32,103 bases of DNA from Actinomycetes bacterium (lineage in GTDB: Bacteria; Actinomycetota; Acidimicrobiia; Acidimicrobiales; Palsa-688): the NCBI GenBank assembly GCA_021838305.1, contig JAKCEB010000011.1, positions 1-32,103 on the forward strand, written 5' to 3'. The translations under genes and the position numbers were made by a program. Below the pieces are notes generated by a model. It was given only the letters and a program-made list of their open reading frames with translations, did no database searches and had not been told where the DNA came from. Of this stretch, positions 23,586 to 32,103 are shown in pieces (the stretch's first letter is position 1; each line of letters starts with the position of its first letter).

Positions 23586-25832
23586 ATGGACCTGAGCGGA
23601 CCATGGCGCGTCGCGGCGTCGACTGAGGACCTGCGCCGGTCCTTCACTGACGAAAGCTTCGACGACAGCGGGTGGGAGCCCGCTATGGTCCCCGGCCACT
23701 GGCGATCAGTCCCGACCCTCAGCGATTCAGATGGACCCGTGCTCTATCGCAAGCGCTTCACTACCCGCTCCCCTACTCCGTCACGGCGCTTCTTCCTCAT
23801 CTTCGACGGGTTGTTCTACCAGGGGAGCGTGTGGATGGACGGCCACTACCTCGGCGACACGGAGGGGTACTTCTACCCGCATTCATTCGAGATCACCCAA
23901 CAGCTCGCCGCCGGCGACGAGCATCTTCTGGCGCTTGAAGTAAGTTGTTCGCCTCCAACTGACTGGACCGCGAAGCGCAACGTAACGGGAGTTTTCCAGC
24001 ATTCGCCATATATCGATCCTGCATGGAATCCAGGGGGTATATGGGGACGAGTCCACATAGACGAGACCGGCCCGCTTCGGATCGTGTCGTTAAAGGTCCT
24101 CTGTCAGGAAGCGAACTCGGATCGTGCGACCCTCGACTTGGAGGCTGAAGTCGACAGCCTTGGCCCGCTTGGGGCTACGTTGCGGACACGGGTATCTAGG
24201 ACGAATCTGCTTCCGCCAGCGACTCGCGAACAACCGGCCGGTTCCGGTCCTAATACCGCCGCCGCACTGACGGGCGAGACGGTGAGGAAGTCCGAGCACA
24301 ACCTATCCGCCGGGACGAATCGCCTCCGCTGGACGGTGGCGGTGGAATCCCCCGACTTATGGTGGCCGAGAGCACTAGGCAATCAACCTCTCTACGGAGT
24401 CGACGTGGACGCGGCAATCACGGACGCCACCCCGCCAGCCGACGGACCCACTCCAGCCGACGGACCCACTCCAGCCGACAATTCAGCCGTGAGCGATCGA
24501 CGTCAAGTCGTCACAGGTCTGCGACAGTCGCGCTTGCGCAGCTTCGTTACGACACTCAACGGAGAGCGGATGTACTTAAAGGGCGTCAACTGCGCCCCAA
24601 CACGGCGGGATATCGCCACCGCGACTCCAGCCGAGGTGGTCCGCGACGTGAGATTGGCATCGGAGGCCGGTTTCGACTTGATGCGTCTGGACGGTCACAT
24701 CGCTCGCCCCGAGCTCTACGCCGAAGCGGACCGCTTGGGCATGCTTATCTGGCAGGACCTGCCGTTGAAATGGGGCTACGCAGCGATCCGCCGCCGGGCC
24801 GCAACCGAAGCGCGTCGAGCGGTGCGCGTTCTCGGTCATCATCCGAGCATCGTCGCTTGGTGTGCCCACAACGAAGCGTTTCGGGTCGACTCGGCCCCAT
24901 CGGACTTCCAGAGGCGACAAACACCGCTTCGCTCGGCCGCAACCTCGGTCCGACCCGACTGGGATGCGGCCCTCTTGGACCGCACTTTGCGGCGAGCCTT
25001 GGAATCCGAGGACGGCACCCGCGCGGTGATAGGCCGGTCCGGAGCGCTTCCTCATCCGGGTGGGGCGACCGACAGTCACCTGTTCTTCGGCTGGTCCTAC
25101 GGCGATGCGGCTGGTCTGGCCGGTCTGATTTCCCGGCTGCCGATCGCCGGCCGGTTCGTCGGAGCTTTCGGGGCACAATCCGTCCCCGACTCCGCCGACT
25201 TCATGGACCCTCGCGGCTGGCCGGACCTCGACTGGGATGGACTCGCCGCGCACTTCGGGATGGACACGCAGACCTTCCAAGAAAGACTGCCGCCTTCGCA
25301 TTTCGCGACCTTCGACGAGTGGAGGGCCGCAAGCCAGCGACTGCAGGCAAACCTGCTCCGCTATCAGATCGAGACACTTCGCCGCCTCAAGTACCGCCCC
25401 TCAGGTGGGTTCTGTGTCTCGATGCTCGCCGACGCGCAGCCGGCGGTTTCGTTTTCGCTGTTCGACCACAACCGACTTCCCAAAAGCGCTTACCGGGCTG
25501 TCCGCGCGGCTTGTGCGCCGCTGATCGTCTGCGCAGACCGGCTTTCGGCGACCTATAGCCCCGGGGATCGGGTGTCTCTCAGCGTGCACGCCGTCAACGA
25601 CATGCGCCGGCCTGTCGAACGCGCCACCGTGGAGGCGGTGATCCGCTATCCGGGCGGTGAGCGGCGCTGGCGATTCGAAGGCGAAGTTCCGGCCGACTCG
25701 TGCGTGCTCATTGCGAAACCGTCATTCGCGCTTCCTCAGTCCACCGCTCCCGGCCGGCTCGTGGTCGAACTAGCGCTCGGCTGGGTCGGCGGACGAGCAT
25801 CTAACCGTTACCTTGCCTCCGTCAACATGTGA
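23586..25832 (+). CDS. Glycoside hydrolase family 2-like protein lacking the expected nucleophile
   Basis: A 748-aa protein with GH2 layout. The N-terminal jelly-roll sugar-binding domain has WRVAASTEDLRRSFTDESFD and the GYFYPHSFEI strand; an immunoglobulin-like domain with a Pro/Ala repeat insert follows, then the TIM barrel (GERMYLKGVNCAPT, AGFDLMRLDGHI, LIWQDLPLKWGY) and a C-terminal beta domain. The acid/base Glu430 is present in VAWCAHNEAF. At the position of the nucleophile, where beta-mannosidase-like GH2 enzymes have S-E-F-G-x-Q, this protein reads VGAFGAQS, with Ala at residue 527. It may be inactive, use another residue, or be a sugar-binding pseudoenzyme. No secretion signal is seen, so it is cytosolic. 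Confidence 0.87.
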   Translation: MDLSGPWRVAASTEDLRRSFTDESFDDSGWEPAMVPGHWRSVPTLSDSDGPVLYRKRFTTRSPTPSRRFFLIFDGLFYQGSVWMDGHYLGDTEGYFYPHSFEITQQLAAGDEHLLALEVSCSPPTDWTAKRNVTGVFQHSPYIDPAWNPGGIWGRVHIDETGPLRIVSLKVLCQEANSDRATLDLEAEVDSLGPLGATLRTRVSRTNLLPPATREQPAGSGPNTAAALTGETVRKSEHNLSAGTNRLRWTVAVESPDLWWPRALGNQPLYGVDVDAAITDATPPADGPTPADGPTPADNSAVSDRRQVVTGLRQSRLRSFVTTLNGERMYLKGVNCAPTRRDIATATPAEVVRDVRLASEAGFDLMRLDGHIARPELYAEADRLGMLIWQDLPLKWGYAAIRRRAATEARRAVRVLGHHPSIVAWCAHNEAFRVDSAPSDFQRRQTPLRSAATSVRPDWDAALLDRTLRRALESEDGTRAVIGRSGALPHPGGATDSHLFFGWSYGDAAGLAGLISRLPIAGRFVGAFGAQSVPDSADFMDPRGWPDLDWDGLAAHFGMDTQTFQERLPPSHFATFDEWRAASQRLQANLLRYQIETLRRLKYRPSGGFCVSMLADAQPAVSFSLFDHNRLPKSAYRAVRAACAPLIVCADRLSATYSPGDRVSLSVHAVNDMRRPVERATVEAVIRYPGGERRWRFEGEVPADSCVLIAKPSFALPQSTAPGRLVVELALGWVGGRASNRYLASVNM
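24435..24479 (+). repeat. 18-bp tandem repeat inside the GH2-like gene
   Basis: CCAGCCGACGGACCCACT occurs twice in direct tandem (24435-24452, 24453-24470) and begins a third time. It encodes the flexible linker PADGPTPADGPTPADN between the immunoglobulin-like part and the barrel. The copy number may vary between strains. Confidence 0.85.
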
Positions 25833-25871
25833 CTGGATCCGCGATGATCGCAGGCCGATGATGGTGTCGAG

Positions 25872-26324
25872 ATGACGGAAAAAACGCCTGGCCATGCCGA
25901 CTCTCGCTCCTCGCCGCCGGAGGAGCCGATGCTGGTGTTCCTCTCCGAGAAATGGTTCGAGAAAGTCATGGAATGCGCCCGAGTCGATCTCGAGCTGGCT
26001 GGCGAAACATTCGTAGTGGAGCAGATCGTCGAGGGCACCCCGGACGGGACGGTCCGCTACAGAGTGCAAGCAGCAGCTGGGATTTCCCGGGTCGCGTGGC
26101 CCGTGCCCGCAGACGCGCCTGATCCGGATTTGACTGTTACCTGTCAATGGGACACGGCAGTGGAGATCGCCTCGGGGCGGCTGATTGCAGGCCAGGCTCT
26201 GCTGGACGGCAAACTTCGCGTCCGCGGCAACCCTTCTTCGAACCTTTTGGCGGATGGAACCGAGTTTGCTGATCCGCTGCCCGCCGAGGTCCGCCGTATC
26301 ACGAACTTCGCTCCATGCGGATAA
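25872..26324 (+). CDS. SCP-2-like (sterol carrier) domain protein
   Basis: A 150-aa protein resembling SCP-2-like lipid-binding domains. After about 20 disordered residues comes MLVFLSEKWFEKVMECARV, a central beta-strand part (TVRYRVQAAAGISRVAW, DLTVTCQWDTAVEIASG) and the characteristic end AGQALLDGKLRVRGNPSSNLL, which matches the SCP-2 'G-x-x-x-G-K-x-x-x-x-G' segment. Such domains bind acyl chains or other hydrophobic ligands in the cytosol. It lies 39 nt after the GH2-like gene on the same strand. The start may be the ATG at 25872 or the in-frame ATG near 25929. Confidence 0.75.
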   Translation: MTEKTPGHADSRSSPPEEPMLVFLSEKWFEKVMECARVDLELAGETFVVEQIVEGTPDGTVRYRVQAAAGISRVAWPVPADAPDPDLTVTCQWDTAVEIASGRLIAGQALLDGKLRVRGNPSSNLLADGTEFADPLPAEVRRITNFAPCG

Positions 26325-26439
26325 CCGATCTGGAGTTCTGCCGGCCGACCCGCCTACCAGAACGACGAACGGGAGGGGCCGAGCGGGCGGACGGCCGAGC
26401 GACTATGTTGGGCGAACCACGACGCAGGAGGTAGGGCAA

Positions 26440-26658
26440 GTGACGCTGTCGGAAGTAATCGACGACCAGTTCCTCACCCGCTATCGGGCGCTGCTCGACG
26501 CGGAGGATGCGGCCTTCGACGAACTCGAACACGCCTTCGAAGACGGGGACAGGAACCATTTCGACAAAGATCTGTCGGCCTGGCGCAACGCAGTCGAACA
26601 GAAACTCGGGTACCTTCACCGGCTCGGGGTGGTCTCGCCGCCTACGATCCGCTCCTAG
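26440..26658 (+). CDS. Small acidic helical protein, unknown function
   Basis: A 72-aa ORF that the track shows only as part of a longer frame from 26185. The GTG at 26440 is preceded by AGGAGG with an 8-nt spacing, a full Shine-Dalgarno, which decides the start. The product begins MTLSEVIDDQFLTRYRALLD and is acidic and helical (EDAAFDELEHAFEDGD), ending in GVVSPPTIRS. I recognise no family. It sits alone between the SCP-2-like gene and mdh, about 115 nt after the former and 122 nt before the latter. Confidence 0.65.
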   Translation: MTLSEVIDDQFLTRYRALLDAEDAAFDELEHAFEDGDRNHFDKDLSAWRNAVEQKLGYLHRLGVVSPPTIRS

Positions 26659-26780
26659 CGGGGCCGCCGGCAGTCGGGTTCGTTCCCCCTGGTTGGCCGA
26701 GCGCATAGGACACGGCCTATCGTCGGTGACCGGACAACCGCCGCGATAACCGCGCTTTTGATGGAGGCTCGAAACAAGAT

Positions 26781-27773
26781 ATGACTGCCACGCCAGTTAG
26801 AGTTGCTGTGACAGGTGCCGCCGGGCAGATCGGCTACAGCTTGCTGTTCCGTATTGCAAGCGGCGCGATCATGGGACCGGATCAGCCGGTCATCCTGCAA
26901 CTTCTAGAAGTGACGCCGGCGCTCTCCGCCCTTCGTGGGGTCGTGATGGAACTCGACGACTGCGCTTTCCCGCTTCTCGCGGATGTGGTCGCCACCGACG
27001 ATCCGAACGTCGCCTTCGCCGACGCGAACATTGCGCTGCTCGTAGGGGCCCGCCCGCGAAGCAAGGGGATGGAACGCAAGGACCTCCTTGAAGCGAACGG
27101 GGCAATTTTTTCCGCGGCAGGAAAGGCCCTATCCGACAACGCTGCCAAGGACATAAAAGTTCTCGTGGTCGGCAACCCTGCGAACACGAATGCGCTGATC
27201 GCAATGCACAACGCCCCGGCGATACCTGCCGAGCGATTCACAGCGATGACACGCCTCGATCAGAACCGGGCCAAGGCGCAGCTCGCAGCGAAGTCCGGCC
27301 GGACTGTCAGCGACGTCACCAACATGGCCATATGGGGCAATCACTCGGCAACGCAATACCCCGACATCACCCATGCCCGCATCGGGGGCGCCCCCGCACC
27401 AGAGGTAATCGGCGACCACGACTGGGTGGTCAGCGAGTTCATTCCCGTGGTTCAGCAGCGGGGCGCTGCGATCATCGAAGCCCGCGGGGCGTCGAGCGCC
27501 GCATCTGCTGCGAGCGCCGCTATAGATCACGTCCACGACTGGATGGCAGGCACGAGCGAAGGCGACTGGGTGTCGATGAGCGTGCCCTCCGACGGGTCCT
27601 ACGGGGTTCCCGAAGGTCTCATCTCGTCGTTTCCGGTCACGACAAGCGCCGGGCAGTACAGCATCGTCCGGGGACTGACAATCGACGAGTTCTCTCAGGA
27701 TCGGATCGACAACACGGTCGCGGAGCTCGCCGAGGAGCGCGACGCCGTGCGCTCCCTCGGGCTACTACCCTGA
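26781..27773 (+). CDS. mdh: Malate dehydrogenase
   Basis: A 330-aa NAD-dependent enzyme of the TCA cycle that interconverts malate and oxaloacetate in the cytosol. The Rossmann motif [11 protein letters not shown] is at 11-21. The substrate-binding loop is [15 protein letters not shown]; Asp160 in TRLDQNRAK and His188 in [11 protein letters not shown] form the proton relay. The '[17 protein letters not shown]' N-terminus marks the cytosolic/type 2 group common in actinobacteria. GGAGG lies 13 nt before the ATG. It converges with icd, 36 nt between stop codons, with no obvious terminator. Confidence 0.97.
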   Translation: MTATPVRVAVTGAAGQIGYSLLFRIASGAIMGPDQPVILQLLEVTPALSALRGVVMELDDCAFPLLADVVATDDPNVAFADANIALLVGARPRSKGMERKDLLEANGAIFSAAGKALSDNAAKDIKVLVVGNPANTNALIAMHNAPAIPAERFTAMTRLDQNRAKAQLAAKSGRTVSDVTNMAIWGNHSATQYPDITHARIGGAPAPEVIGDHDWVVSEFIPVVQQRGAAIIEARGASSAASAASAAIDHVHDWMAGTSEGDWVSMSVPSDGSYGVPEGLISSFPVTTSAGQYSIVRGLTIDEFSQDRIDNTVAELAEERDAVRSLGLLP

Positions 27774-27809
27774 AGCATTGCGACCGAGCGTAAACTACAG
27801 GAGGTCGAG

Positions 27810-29006
27810 CTACAGGCGGTCGACGATCGCCGAAGCGAACTCGGACGTCTTGACCTCGGTGGCGCCGTCCATCTGACGGGCGAAGTCGTAAGTCACGATC
27901 TTGTCCGCGATGGTGGCCTCCATCGCACGGACGATATCGTCGGCGGCTTCCTGCCACCCGAGATGCTCGAACATCATGACCCCTGAGAGCAGGACCGAAC
28001 CAGGGTTTACCTTGTCGAGTCCCGCATACTTCGGGGCTGTGCCGTGCGTCGCCTCGAAGATGCCGTGGCCGGTCACGTAATTGATATTGGCGCCCGGAGC
28101 AATCCCGATCCCGCCGACTTGCGCGGCCAGCGCATCTGAGAGGTAGTCGCCGTTTAGGTTGGTGGTCGCTATGACATCGAACTCGTCCGGGCGGGTCAGC
28201 ACCTGCTGAAGCGTGATGTCGGCGATCGCGTCCTTTACCAGGATGCGATCCCCAGGCTTGCCGGCGCAGTCGTCCCACCCGACGGCCACCTCGGCGAACT
28301 CGTCACGCACGACCTCGTAGCCCCAGTTGCGGAAAGCCCCCTCGGTAAACTTCTGGATGTTCCCTTTGTGCACTAGGGTCACGGACTTACGACCGTGGCT
28401 CACCGCATAGTTGACGGCCGCCCGGACCAGGCGCTTCGAGCCGGTTTCCGACACCGGCTTGATTCCGACACCGCTGTCGGCGCGGATGTCCCAGCCGAAC
28501 TCGTCGTGGAGCACGCTGATGAGCCGCTTCGCTTCGGCGGTGCCTTCCTGGACTTCGAGTCCTGCGTAGATGTCTTCGGTGTTCTCCCGGAAGATGACCA
28601 TATCGACAAGATCCGGCCGCTTTACCGGCGACGGGACCCCCTCGAACCACCGCACGGGGCGCAGGCACACATACAGGTCGAGAAGCTGGCGCAGCGCCAC
28701 ATTGAGCGAGCGGAACCCACCTCCGACTGGTGTGGTGAGAGGACCTTTGATACCGATCAGATACTCGCGGAAGACATCGACCGTCTCCTGGGGAAGCCAG
28801 TCGCCGACCTCGTTGAAGGCCTTCTCGCCGGCGAGCACTTCTTTCCACGCGATCCGCTTGGCGTACTTGGCTGCCGCAGCGTCGAGCACGGTCTGAGCTG
28901 CAGGCCAGATATCGACGCCCGTACCGTCACCTTCGATGTAGGGAATTATCGGCTCGTCGGAAACTGCGAGGGTGCCGTCGGATTGCATCGTGATCTTGTC
29001 AGCCAT
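27810..29006 (-). CDS. icd: Isocitrate dehydrogenase (NADP-dependent type)
   Basis: A 398-aa homodimeric-type enzyme that oxidatively decarboxylates isocitrate to 2-oxoglutarate. The substrate-binding block [13 protein letters not shown] carries Ser100, Asn102 and Arg106 (Ser100 is the site phosphorylated by AceK in E. coli Icd; no AceK is seen here). NTEDIYAG and the coenzyme loop [17 protein letters not shown] follow; the Lys-Tyr pair indicates NADP. The start is the ATG at 29006 (track start GTG 29012 is two codons earlier); it overlaps the metF stop by 8 nt, so the two genes are probably co-transcribed and coupled. Confidence 0.97.
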   Translation of the reverse strand: MADKITMQSDGTLAVSDEPIIPYIEGDGTGVDIWPAAQTVLDAAAAKYAKRIAWKEVLAGEKAFNEVGDWLPQETVDVFREYLIGIKGPLTTPVGGGFRSLNVALRQLLDLYVCLRPVRWFEGVPSPVKRPDLVDMVIFRENTEDIYAGLEVQEGTAEAKRLISVLHDEFGWDIRADSGVGIKPVSETGSKRLVRAAVNYAVSHGRKSVTLVHKGNIQKFTEGAFRNWGYEVVRDEFAEVAVGWDDCAGKPGDRILVKDAIADITLQQVLTRPDEFDVIATTNLNGDYLSDALAAQVGGIGIAPGANINYVTGHGIFEATHGTAPKYAGLDKVNPGSVLLSGVMMFEHLGWQEAADDIVRAMEATIADKIVTYDFARQMDGATEVKTSEFASAIVDRL

Positions 29007-29898
29007 ACACACCAGACTCTATCCGACGTGGCCCGGAGCGCCCCACTGGCTTCGAAAGCCCAAGGCTGTCGTAAATCTCGATCGTTGCCTTCGAGCGGTT
29101 CAGCGTGTAGAAGTGCAATCCGGGAGCGCCAGCGTCGAGCAGGTCCTGGCAAAGCTCGGTCGCGAGCTCGATTCCGACTCTCCTTACCTCACGCGGACTT
29201 CCGGCGGCATGAAGGGCAGCGACCATGTCGTCGGGCACGGCTGCCCCCATCTGCGCCCGACGCGGTATAGCCGAAAGGCTCGTGACCGGCATGATCCCGG
29301 GGAGTATCGGCTTATCCACTCCCCGCTTTTCAAGGTCCTCCACCAGGTTCAGGTATTCCTCGGCCCGGAAGAAAAACTGCGTCACGGCGAAATCCGCGAA
29401 CGCCAGCTTCTCGACAAGACGGCTCCGGTCCGATTCCAGATCCAAGGACCGCGGGTGCCCGGCGGGGTGTGCGGCGACGCCGATCGAGAAGCCCCCGATG
29501 GCTCGGGCGAGCTCCACCAGTTCGTGCGCGAATCGCAACTCGCCCTCCCCCATCGCCGGGTCGTCGGGAGGGTCGCCGCCCAAGGCCATCAGGTTCTCGA
29601 CACCGGCCTTTCGCAGATCGACGAGGATCTCGGCGAGCTCCAGGCGGCTGTGCGCTGCGCACACGAGGTGGGCCATCGGGGTGAGAGACGTGGTCGCCAG
29701 CATCGCGACAACCAGGTCGTAGGTACGTCGGCGCGATATGCGCCCACCCCGGTAGGTGACCGAGACAAAAGATGGTCGAAGTGGTTGCAGCTCCATGAGC
29801 GTGTCGACTAGCACCGCGTGTTCGGCGTCGTCGCGTGGAGGGAAGAACTCGAAGGAAAAGGTACGCCCTGCGGCTAGCAGGTCACCTATACGTGCCAT
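28999..29898 (-). CDS. metF: 5,10-methylenetetrahydrofolate reductase
   Basis: A 299-aa FAD-dependent TIM-barrel enzyme that makes 5-methyl-THF for methionine synthesis. It shows FSFEFFPPR with catalytic Glu17, [22 protein letters not shown], the FAD/folate segment [14 protein letters not shown], and [10 protein letters not shown] near the end. I prefer the ATG at 29898 over the track GTG at 29904 because TATTCT ends 6 nt before it, making a leaderless transcript. It is first in a metF-icd unit and is divergent from purN, with only 44 bp between starts. Confidence 0.95.
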   Translation of the reverse strand: MARIGDLLAAGRTFSFEFFPPRDDAEHAVLVDTLMELQPLRPSFVSVTYRGGRISRRRTYDLVVAMLATTSLTPMAHLVCAAHSRLELAEILVDLRKAGVENLMALGGDPPDDPAMGEGELRFAHELVELARAIGGFSIGVAAHPAGHPRSLDLESDRSRLVEKLAFADFAVTQFFFRAEEYLNLVEDLEKRGVDKPILPGIMPVTSLSAIPRRAQMGAAVPDDMVAALHAAGSPREVRRVGIELATELCQDLLDAGAPGLHFYTLNRSKATIEIYDSLGLSKPVGRSGPRRIESGVYG

Positions 29899-29904
29899 TT
29901 CCAC

Positions 29905-29910
29905 AGAATA
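29905..29910 (-). promoter_or_regulatory. Candidate -10 box TATTCT for leaderless metF-icd
   Basis: On the minus strand TATTCT (4 of 6 matches to TATAAT) ends 6 nt before the metF ATG at 29898. No Shine-Dalgarno is present. The divergent purN box lies 20 bp away. Confidence 0.45.
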
Positions 29911-29930
29911 GGCAGTGTTCCGGCGCCTAG

Positions 29931-29936
29931 TAGCCT
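29931..29936 (+). promoter_or_regulatory. Candidate -10 box TAGCCT for leaderless purN
   Basis: TAGCCT ends 6 nt before the purN GTG at 29943. There is no Shine-Dalgarno and no room for a leader. Confidence 0.4.
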
Positions 29937-29942
29937 TGTTGC

Positions 29943-32096
29943 GTGGATTTACCCGCGCCTCGACTCGGCGTCCTTGCGTCCGGAACAGGCACCGTCCTAT
30001 CCGCGATTCTCGCTTCCGGCCTGCCGGTTTCGTTGGTGCTCGTGGACCGGCCCTGCGCTGCGCTCGACCTGGCAGCCGGCGCGGGAGTGCCAGCCGTGGT
30101 GGTCGAGCGCAGCAATTTCGCCGCAGGCTTCGATCGTGTCGCCTACACAGCCCGGGTGTGCGAGACGCTCGCGGCGCATCGCGTTGACGTGGTGGCGATG
30201 GCGGGCTTCGGTACAGTCCTCGCCGCGGCGATGTTCGAGCGATACCCGGGGCGGGTCCTGAACACCCACCCGGCGCTTCTGCCGGCGTTCAAGGGCTGGC
30301 ACGCAGTACGCGATGCTCTCGCCGCGGGCGTCCGGGTGACCGGGACCACCGTCCATGTGGCAACCGAGGACGTCGACGCTGGGCCTATCCTCGCCCAAGA
30401 GGCTGTCGTAGTTCTAGACGACGACACCGAAGCCAGCCTCCACGAGAGGATCAAGGAGGTGGAGCGCCGGCTCTACCCTGAGACGATCCGTGATTTTCTT
30501 GGGGGCCTAACCCAGACCCACCCCGACACGCAAAGGAGACGACCGATGAGGGTCCTGCTCTCGGTCTACGACAAGACCGGCCTCGAAGACTTCGCACGAT
30601 CTCTCGCCGAGCTCGGACACGAACTGATAGCGAGTGGGGGCACGGCAAGCGCCCTCGAACAGGCGGGTGTCGCCCACAGCAACGTCGAGTCGGTTACCGG
30701 CGCACCCGAGATGTTGAGCGGACGGGTGAAGACTCTCCACCCCCGGATCCACGGCGGCATCCTCGCCGACCTGTCCAATCCATCGCATCGGGCCGATTTG
30801 GAAGGCGAGTCGATCGATCCGATAGGGCTCGTGGTCTGCAACCTCTACCCTTTCCGCTCAAACCCTTCGATAGAGCTGATCGATGTGGGCGGCCCCACCA
30901 TGGTGCGCGCAGCGGCGAAGAACTGGGCGCATGTGGGCTCTCTTGTCGATCCGGCCGACTACGGCGAAGTGCTCGGGGAGCTGCGTGAGTCAGGCTCGCT
31001 CAGTGCCGGCATGAGACGTCGCCTCGCCGCGAAGGCTTTTGCGCATACCGCCGCCTACGATTCGGCGATAGCAAACTGGTTCGCGGCTAGCGATACCAGC
31101 GCAACCGACGCGAACAGCGGCGGTGAGGTTGGCACCAGCGGCTCCCTGCCCGCAACGCTGCACTTGTCGTTGGAGCGAGTTGAGGATCTGCGCTACGGAG
31201 AGAATCCCCATCAACGCGGCGCCCGCTACCGCAAGGTCGGTGAACCCAGCTGGTGGGACGGCGTCGTCCAGCACGGCGGCATGGCGCTGTCTTATCTCAA
31301 CCTCTACGACGCGGACGCCGCGTGGCGCCTTGTCCACCAGCTCGCGGACCTCGGGCCCGCAGCGGCGGTAGTCGTCAAACACGCGAACCCATGCGGCGCG
31401 GCAGTCGCCCCAGATGCCCTCACTGCCTACAACCGGGCGTTCGAGTGCGACCCGATGTCGGCGTTCGGAGGTATCGTCGCCCTCGGCGGCCTCGTCAGCG
31501 AAGAGGTCGCCGCAGAGATGGTCACGAACGCGAAGGCAGACGTTCTGATAGCGCCAGGATTCGAACCAGAGGCCCTCGCGCTGTTTGCTGCGAAGCGTAA
31601 GAACATGAGGGTCCTCTCGGCTCCGCCTCCGAGCGACGAGCCTTTGCATCTCCGCCAGATGAGCGGCGGCTGGCTGGTCCAAGACCAGTACCGCTTCGAT
31701 TCGACGCCCGCCGAATGGCGCGTCGTGACGAAGGCGCAGCCAACCGACGAGAACTGGCGCGACATGCAACTCGCCTGGAGGGTGTGCGCGCAGGTGAAAT
31801 CCAACGCGATCGTGCTCGCCGCCGACGGCATGGCGGTCGGAATCGGGGGAGGCCAGCAGAACAGGGTGACGCCCGGCGAGATCGCATCAACACGCGCCGC
31901 CGGAAGGGCAAAGGGGGGCGCAGCCGCAAGCGACGCCTTCTTCCCGTTCCGTGACGGCCTCGACGCGTGCGCGTCTGCCGGTGTCGCCGCAGTGATCCAG
32001 CCGGGAGGATCGGTGAGCGACGACAAGGTGATCTCTGCAGCAGACGAGCACGGACTCGTCATGGTCTTCACCGGGGAAAGGCAGTTCCAGCACTGA
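29943..32096 (+). CDS. purN-purH: PurN-PurH in-frame fusion (GAR formyltransferase plus AICAR formyltransferase/IMP cyclohydrolase)
   Basis: A 717-aa ORF. Residues 1-190 are PurN (purine step 3): LGVLASGTGTVLSAIL, catalytic Asn107 and His109 in NTHPALLPAFKG, Asp145 in TEDVDAGPIL. Residues 202-717 are a complete PurH (last two steps to IMP): MRVLLSVYDKTGLEDFA, SGRVKTLHPRIHGGIL, LRYGENPHQ, VVKHANPCGAA (Lys479-His480) and GQQNRVTPGE. The two are joined by a 15-residue polar stretch with no domain character. A G5 run at 30501-30505 keeps the frame open; one G fewer gives TAA at 30508-30510 and a normal 188-aa PurN. PurH then has its own Shine-Dalgarno and ATG at 30546. Fusion, frameshift artefact and dual expression all remain possible. 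Confidence 0.9.
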   Translation: MDLPAPRLGVLASGTGTVLSAILASGLPVSLVLVDRPCAALDLAAGAGVPAVVVERSNFAAGFDRVAYTARVCETLAAHRVDVVAMAGFGTVLAAAMFERYPGRVLNTHPALLPAFKGWHAVRDALAAGVRVTGTTVHVATEDVDAGPILAQEAVVVLDDDTEASLHERIKEVERRLYPETIRDFLGGLTQTHPDTQRRRPMRVLLSVYDKTGLEDFARSLAELGHELIASGGTASALEQAGVAHSNVESVTGAPEMLSGRVKTLHPRIHGGILADLSNPSHRADLEGESIDPIGLVVCNLYPFRSNPSIELIDVGGPTMVRAAAKNWAHVGSLVDPADYGEVLGELRESGSLSAGMRRRLAAKAFAHTAAYDSAIANWFAASDTSATDANSGGEVGTSGSLPATLHLSLERVEDLRYGENPHQRGARYRKVGEPSWWDGVVQHGGMALSYLNLYDADAAWRLVHQLADLGPAAAVVVKHANPCGAAVAPDALTAYNRAFECDPMSAFGGIVALGGLVSEEVAAEMVTNAKADVLIAPGFEPEALALFAAKRKNMRVLSAPPPSDEPLHLRQMSGGWLVQDQYRFDSTPAEWRVVTKAQPTDENWRDMQLAWRVCAQVKSNAIVLAADGMAVGIGGGQQNRVTPGEIASTRAAGRAKGGAAASDAFFPFRDGLDACASAGVAAVIQPGGSVSDDKVISAADEHGLVMVFTGERQFQH
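30532..30538 (+). promoter_or_regulatory. Internal ribosome binding site for purH
   Basis: AAAGGAG lies 7 nt before ATG 30546, which begins the conserved PurH N-terminus MRVLLSVYD. A strong site here, where purN itself is leaderless, implies PurH can be translated as a separate 516-aa protein. Confidence 0.75.
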
Positions 32097-32103
32097 TGCC
32101 GGC
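32096..32103 (+). CDS. Possible start of the next gene, cut by the right edge
   Basis: ATG CCG GC begins within the purH stop (TGATG overlap), the arrangement of a coupled downstream gene. In many bacteria folD is found near purH, and the residues M-P-(A) would fit, but eight bases prove nothing. Confidence 0.2.

Noticed and set aside
24359-25558. 399-aa plus-strand ORF inside the GH2-like gene
   Set aside because: Arg/Ser/Pro-rich out-of-frame shadow with no domain; the GH2 frame carries all conserved motifs.
29899-29942. Folate, SAM or purine riboswitch before metF or purN
   Set aside because: Only 44 bp separate the two starts, and the -10 boxes leave no room for a leader RNA.

Overview
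The window is GC-rich and has the look of an actinobacterium. It carries a PAC2-family protein (a family largely actinobacterial in bacteria), an AbiEi-type/DUF559 protein, many GTG starts, and a repeated arrangement of a -10 box (TAnnnT) lying 6-7 nt upstream of a start codon with no Shine-Dalgarno, which is the signature of leaderless transcripts. Gene content and protein style would fit the class Acidimicrobiia, but this is inference and I could not run a search. No phage, IS element, CRISPR array or rRNA is visible.

Layout. 1-3708: a thioredoxin-TPR protein (cut by the left edge), an APH-like phosphotransferase, a PAC2 protein, and an AbiEi-like/DUF559 protein that follows a striking 20-bp perfect palindrome. 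3880-6494: leuS and tRNA-Ala(GGC). 6495-8497: a gene-poor stretch with one SAM methyltransferase between the remains of two VapBC toxin-antitoxin loci, one of them frameshifted and internally deleted. 8498-9624: two overlapping genes for small integral membrane proteins of unknown role.

9832-22033 is the main accessory block. It contains a ThDP-dependent enzyme of the acetolactate synthase/2-hydroxyacyl-CoA lyase superfamily, two paralogous Liv/HAAT-type ABC importers (one with a LivM-LivG fusion), and between them a GntR/FadR-type regulator. Set 2 is a tight minus-strand operon (binding protein, LivH, LivM, LivG, LivF) with a recognisable promoter and a candidate operator. Set 1 has its permease and ATPase genes on the minus strand, while its binding protein sits on the plus strand behind the ThDP enzyme. 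The simplest reading is regulated uptake of a small organic or amino acid and its ThDP-dependent cleavage; the substrate cannot be read from the sequence.

22261-32103: a NicO-like metal transporter with a His-rich loop stands divergent to a GH2-like protein whose expected catalytic nucleophile is replaced by Ala. Then come an SCP-2-like protein, a small acidic protein, and a central-metabolism group: mdh, convergent with icd and metF, and divergent from these a purN-purH open reading frame. The purN-purH fusion depends on a single G5 run; with one G fewer, purN would stop at once and purH would start from its own strong internal ribosome binding site. The right edge catches an ATG overlapping the purH stop, which may begin the next gene.
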